NCBI RefSeq assembly: GCF_021389935.1 | Contig: NZ_CP089979.1 | Span: 1,779,001 to 1,843,000 of the forward strand | Direction of reading: 5' to 3' | Length of the DNA stretch: 64,000 nt | Source: Fulvivirga ligni | GTDB lineage: Bacteria > Bacteroidota > Bacteroidia > Cytophagales > Cyclobacteriaceae | Program-made: the position numbers and the translations under genes | The notes under the pieces: generated by a model | The model's input: only the letters and a program-made list of their open reading frames with translations | Told to the model about the DNA's origin: nothing | Database searches by the model: none | Shown here: positions 34,865 to 44,474 of the stretch, in pieces | Numbering within the stretch: the stretch's first letter is position 1 | How the letters are laid out: every line of letters begins with the position of its first letter

Positions 34865-35710
34865 TTAATATAACCATCCCTTCTTTGCTCTCTCAATTGC
34901 TTGTTTCAATCTTTTACGTTTCCTTATATCAGCGCTTCTTGTTAATGACATTAATAGTGCATCAATTACTTCTTCGCGACTCGGTGTCAATTCAGGCTTA
35001 TTGATTATCAGATCATTTGGTAATATTTTGCCTACTAATTCTGATAGCTGCGGATTATAATTTATATAGGTGGTGTCACTTTTCCACGGAATTTGATAGA
35101 ACTTTTGCCCGTAAGTACTAAATATTAATGTGTCAGTAGAATTCTCAAAAGCAAGTGTCATGTTTGAATAATCGCTAGTATTGGTTTTAAGAAGCGTATT
35201 CAAAAGTAAATAGTTAAATAATTTCCTGTTTTTAAGAAGTAGAAGTCCATATTCTTTTTGTAAACTATTAAAGTCCGAAACCAAACTAGAGGAAAGCCAT
35301 TTGTCTGCTAGTTGGTTTTTATAATTATTATGCCATACACTGTCCATTTCAAGATATTCAGTGATGCTTCCTATTCCTTTTGGGTTGTTAATAAAATAGA
35401 TGAGACTGTCAATATAGCTACTGGCGATGGAGTCAATTACGAGGTCTTGAATTTCAGTGTTTATCTTATAGAAATTAGGTATTCGTCCCTCGTAGAATCC
35501 ACCTAATGAGTCCGGTCTTTTATATTCTCTAAAAATTTTAAGAGCATGAGTTGAGTCGTTCAAATTACATTTGTAAATACGTCCGTAAATAATGCTGTAA
35601 TTGATATTTTCCTCATCAACGATCACTAATCTGTCGAAGTTAGATCTTTCTACAACTTGACCGAAAGAAGTCGAACAGATAAACAAAATGATTGGTAGTA
35701 ATTTATACAT
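34865..35710 (-). CDS. Secreted protein of unknown function
   Basis: 281 residues from Met6 of the longest frame (35710), which begins a good signal peptide (MYKLLPIILFICSTSFGQ); the first Met at 35725 is less likely. The body is helical and charged, with segments such as SLQKEYGLLLLKNRKLFNYL and a basic C-terminus (RSADIRKRKRLKQAIERAKK). No family recognised. It converges on the small genes to its left and lies between the HTCS gene and its likely SusC target, so it may be an insertion into the locus. Confidence 0.6.
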   Translation of the reverse strand: MYKLLPIILFICSTSFGQVVERSNFDRLVIVDEENINYSIIYGRIYKCNLNDSTHALKIFREYKRPDSLGGFYEGRIPNFYKINTEIQDLVIDSIASSYIDSLIYFINNPKGIGSITEYLEMDSVWHNNYKNQLADKWLSSSLVSDFNSLQKEYGLLLLKNRKLFNYLLLNTLLKTNTSDYSNMTLAFENSTDTLIFSTYGQKFYQIPWKSDTTYINYNPQLSELVGKILPNDLIINKPELTPSREEVIDALLMSLTRSADIRKRKRLKQAIERAKKGWLY

Positions 35711-36058
35711 AAACCTTGTGTGCAATAATATCTGATTATTATGCTCGAAAATTTTTTAAGCTACATCAATAAATAGCAATCTAACCATTTTCAATCAAAC
35801 TCATGGTCAATAGCCAGTAGTCCTTCGTGAGATCACATGACTTAACTCCATTATCTTCCCCATAACCCCTCCTAAACCCCAATTTTGTACGATTCCCCCC
35901 CCGTTTCCGGACTCTTCATACCTCAGATATAACTAAGATTGTTGCTGATCAACTCATTGTAACATGAAGTTAAAATCAGCATGGCCAGAATTTCTATTAG
36001 GGCTATTCATAGTGCTTATGACGCTGGTCATCATATATCTAAGTTAAATCCTTATAAC
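35711..36058. promoter_or_regulatory. Control region before the second SusC/SusD operon
   Basis: About 350 bp with no gene. A C-rich stretch, CCCATAACCCCTCC, then AAACCCCAA, then TTTTGTACGATT and a C8 run (35870-35902), stands out in an AT-rich background. A spaced run of C-tracts next to an HTCS-controlled operon may be the regulator binding region; this is inference. Confidence 0.4.
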
Positions 36059-39040
36059 ATGAAGAACGCATTACTACTAAAAAGAAAAATCCTAACCATG
36101 GTATGGTTAGTCTGTTCCTGCGTGGCTGCTTATGGCCAGGCACGAACTGTGACTGGGGTTGTTACTTCTTCGGAAGATGGCTCTCCACTACCCGGAGTGA
36201 ACATAGTAATTGAAGGCACCAGCAGAGGAACTACCACAGATGTGGGGGGTAAGTTCTCTGTACAGGCAGCACCGGAAGATTATTTACTCATTTCATTTAT
36301 TGGGTTTAAACAGGAAAGGGTGCAGGTAGGAAACCAAAGTGCAATCGAAATTAAATTGGAATCCGATCTACTATCTCTTTCTGAAGTGGTTGTGGTAGGT
36401 TATGGAGCCGTTAAGAAAAGCGATCTTACCGGCTCCGTATCCTCAGTTAAGGCTAAGGACATCGAAGCTTTTCCTTCACTGTCTGCAGTAGGTACCTTGC
36501 AAGGTCGTGCTGCCGGGGTGCAGATACAAGCCAATAACGGTGGGGAGCCTGGGGCTAACTATAACATCCGTATTCGTGGAGGTACTTCTATCAATGCCAG
36601 CAGTGATCCTATCATTGTGGTAGATGGATTTGTGGGGGCTGAAATGCCACCGCCACAAGATATTGCCTCTATAGAAGTGCTTAAAGATGCCTCAGCCACA
36701 GCCATTTATGGTTCCAGAGGTGCTAATGGAGTTATCCTGGTATCTACCAAGCAGGGTAAAAGTGGCCAGATGAAAATAGATTTCAATACCTCTTATTCAT
36801 CTCAAAAAGTATTAAATCAGCTAGATCTGCTTACCGGTGATCAGTTTACAGATTACATGCAAGACATCAATCCTGGCTACACCGGCGGAGGTGCCAATAC
36901 TGACTGGCAGGATGAAATTTACAGAACAGGTTTCATCTCTAATAACCAGCTGTCATTAAGCGGAGGAACTGATAATGTAAGGTATTATTTATCAGGTACT
37001 TATTTCGATCAGGATGGTGTAATCATCGGCTCTGATTACAAAAGATATTCATTAAACAGTAACATAGATGTAAAAGCCACTGATCGTTTGTCCATTGGTT
37101 TAAATATGTATGGCAGAAGAAGTACTTCCGCAGGTGTAAGCACCCAGGAGGGAAGTGGCGGTGCTGGTAGCGCAGGTATTGTTTCATCGGCCTTTAGGTT
37201 TAATCCAGACTTGCCTATTTATAAAGAAGATGGTTCGTTTACCAGATCAATAGTAGGGGATCAGATTGACAACCCTTATGCTTTAGGTACGCAATATGAC
37301 AGAGAGAATAAAACCGATTATTTCAGGTTTAACACTTATGGAGACCTGAAGATTTTAGACTGGTTAAGCTTCAAAACTACGTTAGGTATCTCCGTGAATA
37401 ATTATAGAACCGGTGAGTTTTACCCAACCACGCTCATGCGCGGTGAATCTCAGAACGGTACCGCAGATATCAACTCAGGGAAAAATACGTCAGTTTTAAC
37501 TGAAAACTATTTTACCGTAGATAAAGAGATAGGTTCGGCCCATCATATTACTTGGGTAACGGGTTATTCATTCCAGAAATATACTAATGAAAACTGGCAG
37601 GCGGGCTCTAAAGGCTTCATATCTAACTCTGTAGGCTTCTGGTCTTTAGGTCAGGGATCAACGGCTAATATCCCGTCATCGGGTATATCAGAAAGGTTGA
37701 TCAAATCATACTACACCAGGGCAAACTACTCATTATTAGATAAATACAAGTTCACTTTCACCGCCAGATATGATGGTGCTTCAAACTTCGCAGCTAAAAA
37801 CAAATGGGCTTTCTTCCCATCAGGTGCCTTTGCCTGGGATATGAAGCAGGAGTCTTTCATGGATAACTTTGAAACTGTTACCTCATGGAAATGGCGTGTG
37901 AGTTATGGTGTTACGGGTAATCAGGCTATCGGACCTTACGAATCATTGGCCCGCTTAGGTAGCGTTTATGCCAGTAGAGATGGTGCACAGATCAATGCTT
38001 TACATCCTACTAATCTGGCTAACAGTGATTTAACCTGGGAGTCTACCAAGCAATTTGATATAGGTCTGGATGTAGGATTGATCAATGGCCGTGTAAATGC
38101 CACAGTAGATTACTACAGAATGGTTACTGATGATCTGCTTTTTGATAGAAAGCTGCCAAGTTACGTGGGTGTGGGCACTCAGCTGCAAAACATAGGTTCA
38201 GTGGAGAATAAAGGTTTGGAATTGACCATCAGCTCTAAAAATATAGTGGGATATTTTACCTGGGATACGGATTTTAACATCTCCATGAATAGAAATAAGG
38301 TGTTGGAATTGCCTGACAGCATTCAATACTTAAACTCATCGCCAGGCCATTTTATCCTTAACGATGCTACACAAATACTTACTGAAGGTCAGCCCGTTGG
38401 CGTGTTCTTCGGATACGAATATGCAGGTGTGTATCAGGCCGATGACGAAGTAGGTTCTTTTGAGTCTGACCCTGTAGGAGGAGAGAAGTTTGTAGATGTG
38501 AATGGTGATTCTAAGCTTAACGCTGATGATAGAACCATCATTGGGGACCCTAATCCTAAGTTTATCTGGTCTATCAATAACACCTTTAGTTATAAGAATT
38601 TCGATTTAAACATATTCTTCCAGGGCTCACAAGGTAATGACATGCTGAGCTACACCCTAATGGAGCTAGACGTGCTTTCCGGTCAGAATAATGCCACTAC
38701 GGCAGCCCTGGACCGATGGACTCCTGAAAATACCAATACCGATGTGCCCAAAGCTGGCACCAGAAACAAAAGACCTTCGTCAAGATTTGTGTACGATGGT
38801 AGCTATGTAAGGCTGAAAAATATAATGCTGGGTTACACTTTCCCTTCAGCAATGCTGCAAAAGGTGAGCCTTCGCTCGCTTAGACTTTACGTAAGTGCCC
38901 AAAACATCTGGACGCTCACAGACTTCCCGGGACTTGATCCTGAGGTGAATTATAGAGGCAGCTCCATTAATAAAGGCATTGATTACGGTAGCTACCCTAA
39001 TGTAAAATCAGTCACTTTCGGTTTGAATATCGGGCTGTAA
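36059..39040 (+). CDS. SusC/RagA TonB-dependent outer-membrane transporter
   Basis: 993 residues from the ATG at 36059, which begins a normal signal peptide (TMVWLVCSCVAAYGQ); the longer frame from 35981 adds 26 unlikely residues. Domains: carboxypeptidase-regulatory (about 30-105; TGVVTSSEDGSPLPGVNI), plug with SusC signatures (VVVGYGAVKKSDLTGSVSSV, LQGRAAGVQIQ, DASATAIYGSRGANGVILVS) and barrel ending VTFGLNIGL. There is no STN domain, so signalling goes through the HTCS rather than a sigma/FecR pair. With SusD it imports oligosaccharides. Confidence 0.95.
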   Translation: MKNALLLKRKILTMVWLVCSCVAAYGQARTVTGVVTSSEDGSPLPGVNIVIEGTSRGTTTDVGGKFSVQAAPEDYLLISFIGFKQERVQVGNQSAIEIKLESDLLSLSEVVVVGYGAVKKSDLTGSVSSVKAKDIEAFPSLSAVGTLQGRAAGVQIQANNGGEPGANYNIRIRGGTSINASSDPIIVVDGFVGAEMPPPQDIASIEVLKDASATAIYGSRGANGVILVSTKQGKSGQMKIDFNTSYSSQKVLNQLDLLTGDQFTDYMQDINPGYTGGGANTDWQDEIYRTGFISNNQLSLSGGTDNVRYYLSGTYFDQDGVIIGSDYKRYSLNSNIDVKATDRLSIGLNMYGRRSTSAGVSTQEGSGGAGSAGIVSSAFRFNPDLPIYKEDGSFTRSIVGDQIDNPYALGTQYDRENKTDYFRFNTYGDLKILDWLSFKTTLGISVNNYRTGEFYPTTLMRGESQNGTADINSGKNTSVLTENYFTVDKEIGSAHHITWVTGYSFQKYTNENWQAGSKGFISNSVGFWSLGQGSTANIPSSGISERLIKSYYTRANYSLLDKYKFTFTARYDGASNFAAKNKWAFFPSGAFAWDMKQESFMDNFETVTSWKWRVSYGVTGNQAIGPYESLARLGSVYASRDGAQINALHPTNLANSDLTWESTKQFDIGLDVGLINGRVNATVDYYRMVTDDLLFDRKLPSYVGVGTQLQNIGSVENKGLELTISSKNIVGYFTWDTDFNISMNRNKVLELPDSIQYLNSSPGHFILNDATQILTEGQPVGVFFGYEYAGVYQADDEVGSFESDPVGGEKFVDVNGDSKLNADDRTIIGDPNPKFIWSINNTFSYKNFDLNIFFQGSQGNDMLSYTLMELDVLSGQNNATTAALDRWTPENTNTDVPKAGTRNKRPSSRFVYDGSYVRLKNIMLGYTFPSAMLQKVSLRSLRLYVSAQNIWTLTDFPGLDPEVNYRGSSINKGIDYGSYPNVKSVTFGLNIGL

Positions 39041-39065
39041 TTCAAAACATTAAAATTTAGAAAAA

Positions 39066-40616
39066 ATGAAAAAGCAATATATAATTCCATTACTGTGCAT
39101 ATTCTGCTTTTGCTTCAGCATAGCATGCGAAGACCTGGATGAAAAGCCTGTGGGTTCGCTCAACCCGGAAGGATTTTTCAAATCACCTGATGATGTTATG
39201 GTGGCCATCAATGGTGGCTACGCCGGTATTACTTCTGAAGAGTTCTGGGGTAGAAAACTACCATTGGCCCTATTACTCAGAGGTGATATGTGTACCATTG
39301 GCGACCCTACCACCTCAGCGGCCAGAATAGATGTAGATCAGTTTAATGTAGACCCGGCAAACGGTATGGTGGGTGCTTTCTGGCCAAAAGGCTACGAAGC
39401 CATTGCTGCGCTTAATACCGCCATAGCTGGTGCGCGAGAGCTGGATGTTCCTGAGGAGGAAATCAACCCGATTATGGCTGAGGCTATGTTTTTAAGGGCA
39501 TTTATTTACTATCAGTTTGTGCGTTTGTTTGGCTCACTACCATACGTAGATATGCCTTTTACAGATCCTAATTCGGCCTATACTTATGAAGAATCTTCTG
39601 CTGAGGAGGTGTATGTTCATATTATTGAAGACCTTCAGTTTGCCAAGCAGTGGTTGCCAGATGATCAGGGCCTAAGATCAAGACCTTCCAAAGGATCAGC
39701 GGCGGGCATGCTGGCATCAGTGTTTCTTACGCTGGAGCGATATGAAGATGCCTACGATGAAGCTAAATATGTAATTGATAACAAAGCTAAGTTTGGCTAT
39801 GGCCTTACGCCGGAGTTCCAAAACCTGTTTGATGCTACAGTAATCGATAATGATGAGAATGCTCAGGAGATATTATTTGCCGTAGACTTTAATGGTAATG
39901 ATGAATATCCTGCAGCGGGTAACTACACCAGAGATTACCTGGCTTCTGTAACCGGACCAAGAGGTGACAACAGGTTCCCACAAGGAGAAGGCTGGAGTGT
40001 GGCAGTGCCCAGCATGGAAGTTTATAATACCTGGGATGGCAGAGATTACCGTAAGGCGGTAAGTTTCGATACGGTAGCGGTGATGGGTGATACACTCACC
40101 AACTATCAATATTGGGATAAAGCTTCGAGGGGAGTAGCCAGGCCACATATTGCTAAATATTTCAGATACTTTGGTAAGGCGGGTTTAAATGGTAGAGATT
40201 CTGATAACAACTACATTGTGATGAGATATGCTGAGGTGCTTTTAATAGCTGCTGAAGCATTAAATGAGGTGCAAGGTGTTAGTGATGAGGCTGTTGGCTA
40301 TGTGAATGAAGTAAGGCAAAGAGCCAGAAGAGAGCTGGACGCAGACCCTGCTAATGACAGAGATTTTCCGGCTGACATCACTGCAGCTATGACAGACGCG
40401 CAGTTCAGAGATCTGGTAATAGATGAAAGACGCCTGGAGCTAGCTTTTGAATTTGGCAGATGGTATGACCTGAAGCGTAGGGACATGGGCACGGAGGCAT
40501 TTGCTGCTGGCGGTCTTGAACCACAACCAAACTTTAATGTGGCCATAGATTATCTATTGCCTAAGCCACAAAGTGATATCAACATCAATCCAAATATTAA
40601 CCAAAACGACTATTAA
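39066..40616 (+). CDS. SusD/RagB-family glycan-binding lipoprotein
   Basis: 516 residues. Lipobox in CFCFSIACEDLDE. SusD features: EAMFLRAFIYYQFVRLFGS, TPR helices (AAGMLASVFLTLERYEDAYD), NYIVMRYAEVLLIAAEAL, VIDERRLELAFEFGRWYDL and the C-terminal LLPKPQSDININPN. It forms the lid of the preceding SusC barrel, 25 bp upstream. Its stop codon overlaps the start of the GH88 gene by one base, so the operon continues. Confidence 0.95.
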   Translation: MKKQYIIPLLCIFCFCFSIACEDLDEKPVGSLNPEGFFKSPDDVMVAINGGYAGITSEEFWGRKLPLALLLRGDMCTIGDPTTSAARIDVDQFNVDPANGMVGAFWPKGYEAIAALNTAIAGARELDVPEEEINPIMAEAMFLRAFIYYQFVRLFGSLPYVDMPFTDPNSAYTYEESSAEEVYVHIIEDLQFAKQWLPDDQGLRSRPSKGSAAGMLASVFLTLERYEDAYDEAKYVIDNKAKFGYGLTPEFQNLFDATVIDNDENAQEILFAVDFNGNDEYPAAGNYTRDYLASVTGPRGDNRFPQGEGWSVAVPSMEVYNTWDGRDYRKAVSFDTVAVMGDTLTNYQYWDKASRGVARPHIAKYFRYFGKAGLNGRDSDNNYIVMRYAEVLLIAAEALNEVQGVSDEAVGYVNEVRQRARRELDADPANDRDFPADITAAMTDAQFRDLVIDERRLELAFEFGRWYDLKRRDMGTEAFAAGGLEPQPNFNVAIDYLLPKPQSDININPNINQNDY

Positions 40617-41791
40617 TGAACCTTAGGTTAAACCTTTTTTTATTAGTTATATCAGGCGCTGTTATCGCCTCTTGCTCATCAGAGAAAAAGCAGGAAACGG
40701 ATCAAAATGAAGAGCTGAGTTTTGAAGACAAGCTCGATAAAAGGCTGGAATATATGATGGCCTATCCGGTAGACTCTACCGCTTTTCCTCGCAGCATGGA
40801 TAATGGTAAAATGAAAAAAGTGTCTTCCGGGGACTGGACCAGTGGCTTCTTCCCCGGAAGCCTGCTTTTTGCTTATCAACTCACGGGAGATCACCAGTAT
40901 CTGGAAAAAGCAGAACAATGGATTCCTTTTATTGAAAAAGAACAATTCAACACTACCACTCATGATATGGGCTTTAAAGTGTACTGCAGCTTTGGCAATC
41001 TTTACAAAACAGAACCTAATGAGCATATCAAAGAGGTGATCATTCAAAGTGCCAAAACGCTTGCAGGAAGATTTAATCCTGAAATTGGCTGTATCCGTTC
41101 ATGGGATTTTGGTAGAGATATGTGGCAGTTTCCGGTCATTATTGATAACATGATGAACCTTGAGCTACTATTTGAAGCTACCAAGCTTACAGGAGACAGC
41201 AGTTTTCATATTATCGCTTTAACCCATGCGGAAACTACTTTGAAGAATCATTTCAGGGCTGATAATAGCAGTTTTCATGTGGTAGACTATAATCCTGAAA
41301 CGGGTCAGGGAATCAAAAAGATGACACACCAGGGCTTAGCCGATTCTAGTTCATGGGCGCGTGGACAGGCCTGGGGGCTTTATGGCTTTACCATGGCTTA
41401 CCGCTATACTCATAAGCCGGAGTTTTTGGATCAGGCCAATAAAATTGCATCTTACATTATCAATAATCCTCAAATACCGTTGGATAATGTGCCTTATTGG
41501 GATTATAATGATCCTAGCATTCCTAACGCACCAAGAGATGCATCTGCGGCCGCCATTACAGCTTCGGCGCTTTTAGAATTATGCACTTTTAGTAATAATG
41601 AAAAGCAAAAGGCATATGCCCAAAGCATCATAGAAACCTTGTCATCAGACGAATATTTAATAAATGTAGAGGATGAAATTCCATTTATTCTAGCACACAG
41701 CACGGGAAATAAGCCTGCAAATGGTGAGATAGACGTGCCTATAAACTATGCGGATTATTATTATTTGGAATCGCTCATCAGGAGTAAGTAG
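40616..41791 (+). CDS. GH88 unsaturated glucuronyl hydrolase (lipoprotein)
   Basis: 391 residues with a lipobox (GAVIASC). The alpha/alpha-barrel of GH88 is shown by SGDWTSGFFPGSLLFAYQL, THDMGFKVYCSFGNLY, FPVIIDNMMNLELLFEA and SSWARGQAWGLYGFTMAYRY; the Asp residues in THDMG and IIDN are those known to act in hydration of the 4,5-unsaturated uronyl unit. It removes the unsaturated uronic acid left by a polysaccharide lyase, feeding uronate catabolism (uxuB/uxuA lie nearby). It overlaps SusD by one base and precedes GH2 by 14 bp. Confidence 0.92.
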   Translation: MNLRLNLFLLVISGAVIASCSSEKKQETDQNEELSFEDKLDKRLEYMMAYPVDSTAFPRSMDNGKMKKVSSGDWTSGFFPGSLLFAYQLTGDHQYLEKAEQWIPFIEKEQFNTTTHDMGFKVYCSFGNLYKTEPNEHIKEVIIQSAKTLAGRFNPEIGCIRSWDFGRDMWQFPVIIDNMMNLELLFEATKLTGDSSFHIIALTHAETTLKNHFRADNSSFHVVDYNPETGQGIKKMTHQGLADSSSWARGQAWGLYGFTMAYRYTHKPEFLDQANKIASYIINNPQIPLDNVPYWDYNDPSIPNAPRDASAAAITASALLELCTFSNNEKQKAYAQSIIETLSSDEYLINVEDEIPFILAHSTGNKPANGEIDVPINYADYYYLESLIRSK

Positions 41792-41805
41792 AACGGAAAT
41801 AAATA

Positions 41806-44244
41806 ATGAGAAAATATTCATACCAGTTGAAAGGCCTGCTGGCAGGTCTGTTTTTTAGCATACTTTCTATTGCCGGTTTTGCGCAGGGCAGGGTAGTGAA
41901 AAATATAAATGATGGTTGGAAATACCTGGAGAAGCCCTACACTAAAGTAGATCAGGCTAAAAATGATGAACGCTGGCAGCAGATTGATCTGCCACATAGC
42001 TGGAATAGTGAAGATGCTACTGATCTGGAGCCGGGGTATCGCAGAAGCGCCAGCTGGTATAAAAAGACTTTGAATTTCAGTGAGTTAAGTGATGGTAAAC
42101 GTTATTTTCTCTATTTCGAGGGCGCTAATGTCACCACAGATGTATACGTTAATGATGTACGTACGGGTGGTCATGTAGGTGGCTATGTCGGCTTTGAAGT
42201 AGAGCTTACCAAATACTTAAAATCGGGTGATAACGAGATCATGGTTAGGGTGGACAATGGCTATGATAAAGAGGTGATTCCTTCTCAGAAATCCGATTTT
42301 TTCATTTATGGAGGTATTACCAGGGACGTGTGGTTGAAAGAGGTCAGTAATACCTTCATTTCTCAAATTAAAGTGCAGACTCCAAAAGTGAGTGCTAAGT
42401 CTGCTCAAACTCAGGTAGATCTTCATCTAAGTGGAAATCTGGCAAAGAAAAGTTCAATACACCTCACGCTGCTTGATTCCAAAGGAAAACAAGTTTATGA
42501 GAGTTATAAATTATTGAATAAGAGTGATTTATCGATGGATTTTAAGTTGCCCAATCCCATACTTTGGGATGTGAATACGCCGAATCTATACACTTTGAAG
42601 GTAGCCTATCAGGTAGCAGGAAAAACAGTGGATGAAGTTTCTGAAAAGATCGGTTACAGATGGTTTGAGTTTAAGGAGCATGGCCCTTTTTATCTCAATG
42701 GAAAGAGACTTCTTTTGCGAGGCACACATCGTCATGAAGAGCACGCGGGCGTTGGTCCGGCTATGTCAAATGCTATGCACAGAAAGGATATGGAAGACAT
42801 CAAGAATATGGGGGCCAACTTCGTGAGGTTGGGTCATTATTCACAAGACCCGGAAGTGTATAAGGCGTGTGATGAGTTAGGTATTTTAGTCTGGGACGAG
42901 CTGCCTTGGTGCCGCGGTGGAGTAGGGAATCAGCAGTGGAAAGACAATACAAGAAGGCTTCTAAAGGAAATGATAAGCCAGAATTACAATCACCCCAGCG
43001 TGATCATCTGGTCATTAGGAAATGAGATTTACTGGCTGCCTGATTTTGAAGATATCAATAGTACGGAAGCCATGAATGAGTTTCTTTCCGAGCTCAATGA
43101 CATCGCTCATAGCATGGATCCCGGAAGAAAAACGGCTATTAGAAAGTATTATGAGGGGTCGCATATAGTAGATGTGTTCAGTCCATCTATCTGGTCGGGA
43201 TGGTATTCTGGCACCTACAAGAATTATGAGCAGGTCATTAATAAGTCTATTGAAGAATATCCTCACTTTCTGCATATGGAATACGGGGGATCCAGTCATT
43301 TGGGAAGGCATACCGAAAACCCCATCAACGGCGATGGTTTGGTAAATCCCGATGAATGGGAAGAGCCTGTTAATCAGATAGAAACATCCAATGTAGCCAA
43401 AAATGGCGACTGGAGTGAAAACTACATTGTAGACCTTTTTGACTGGTATTTGCACGTAAGTGAAACCAACCCTAAGCTTACCGGAAATGCACAGTGGGCT
43501 TTTAAAGATTTTGGTACGCCGCTAAGGCCGGAAAATGATATTCCGTACATGAACCAAAAGGGAGTGGTGGACAGAGCAGGCCATCCTAAAGATGCTTACT
43601 ATGTTTTTAAAAGTTACTGGTCAGATGTGCCATTTGCCTACATAGAATCCCACACGTGGACTGAGAGATCAGGGCCGAAAGGTAAAAGCAGAAATGTATG
43701 TGTGTTTAGCAATGCCGCTAAGGTAGAGTTATTCTTAAATGGTAAAAGCTTAGGGGTGAAAGAACGTGACATACAGCAGTATCCTGCTTGCGGCCTGAAC
43801 TGGAACATAGAGTTTGTGGAGGGCGAAAATAAGCTAGAAGCCATAGGATATGCTGGAGATAGCCAGGTGAAGGATAATTTGATGGTCAATTATACTTATG
43901 AGCAGTCAGGGTCACCTGAAGAGCTGAAGCTCTCTTATGAGTTATTAGAGAATGGCCACATTATGGTTACAGCTACAGCAATGGATAGCCATGGTAAACG
44001 AAGTTTAGATTATCAGGAGAAGGTATATTTTCAATGCCTGGCCGGAGGCACCACTTTTAAAAACATGGGAACACCCACAGGCAGTGAGGCCATAGCTATG
44101 GCTAATGGTCAGGCTTCTATTGAGGTGATTCCTGATAGTGCTGAAAGTGAGCTGGTTATGACCGTCCTTAATCAGAACTTCAAAGGCGAGTTTTTACAAA
44201 TAAAGATGACTGATATTGTGAAAACCACATCAGACTCAAGGTAA
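41806..44244 (+). CDS. GH2-family glycosidase (beta-glucuronidase/galactosidase type)
   Basis: 812 residues: signal peptide (LAGLFFSILSIAGFAQ), N-terminal sugar-binding sandwich (WQQIDLPHSWNSEDATD), immunoglobulin-like domain, TIM barrel and a C-terminal DUF4982-like region (about 620-690; AKVELFLNGKSLGVKERD). Catalytic residues: acid/base Glu407 (WSLGNEIYW) and nucleophile Glu492 (FLHMEYGG). The family covers beta-galactosidase, glucuronidase and mannosidase; a role on a uronic-acid glycan is inferred from GH88, uxuA and uxuB. Secreted to periplasm or surface. Confidence 0.9.
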   Translation: MRKYSYQLKGLLAGLFFSILSIAGFAQGRVVKNINDGWKYLEKPYTKVDQAKNDERWQQIDLPHSWNSEDATDLEPGYRRSASWYKKTLNFSELSDGKRYFLYFEGANVTTDVYVNDVRTGGHVGGYVGFEVELTKYLKSGDNEIMVRVDNGYDKEVIPSQKSDFFIYGGITRDVWLKEVSNTFISQIKVQTPKVSAKSAQTQVDLHLSGNLAKKSSIHLTLLDSKGKQVYESYKLLNKSDLSMDFKLPNPILWDVNTPNLYTLKVAYQVAGKTVDEVSEKIGYRWFEFKEHGPFYLNGKRLLLRGTHRHEEHAGVGPAMSNAMHRKDMEDIKNMGANFVRLGHYSQDPEVYKACDELGILVWDELPWCRGGVGNQQWKDNTRRLLKEMISQNYNHPSVIIWSLGNEIYWLPDFEDINSTEAMNEFLSELNDIAHSMDPGRKTAIRKYYEGSHIVDVFSPSIWSGWYSGTYKNYEQVINKSIEEYPHFLHMEYGGSSHLGRHTENPINGDGLVNPDEWEEPVNQIETSNVAKNGDWSENYIVDLFDWYLHVSETNPKLTGNAQWAFKDFGTPLRPENDIPYMNQKGVVDRAGHPKDAYYVFKSYWSDVPFAYIESHTWTERSGPKGKSRNVCVFSNAAKVELFLNGKSLGVKERDIQQYPACGLNWNIEFVEGENKLEAIGYAGDSQVKDNLMVNYTYEQSGSPEELKLSYELLENGHIMVTATAMDSHGKRSLDYQEKVYFQCLAGGTTFKNMGTPTGSEAIAMANGQASIEVIPDSAESELVMTVLNQNFKGEFLQIKMTDIVKTTSDSR

Positions 44245-44251
44245 AACAAGA

Positions 44252-44347
44252 CCAATAAAGGGTTGTTAAATTCGGATTTATAATATTATATTTATTACAA
44301 ACGATTCCGAATGATGGAATTGCTGAAGACCCAAAACCCTTTATTGG
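44252..44347. repeat. Nested inverted repeat after GH2
   Basis: Outer arms CCAATAAAGGGTT (44252-44264) and AACCCTTTATTGG (44335-44347), 13 bp perfect. Inner arms ATTCGGA (44270-44276) and TCCGAAT (44306-44312). The AT-rich centre includes TAATATTA. It lies between GH2 and the GH32 gene and could be a large terminator hairpin, an operator pair or a small mobile remnant. Confidence 0.7.
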
Positions 44348-44474
44348 CTTAAATACAGTTTGTTTTTTGAGGCCTCTGTACATTTACAGCGGCTTTTTCA
44401 TATTGTTTTAGGCTGATCTTATGCCTCTTTCAGAGCTACTGACGAGGCAATTTTGGTACGCTAATACAAGTGAT

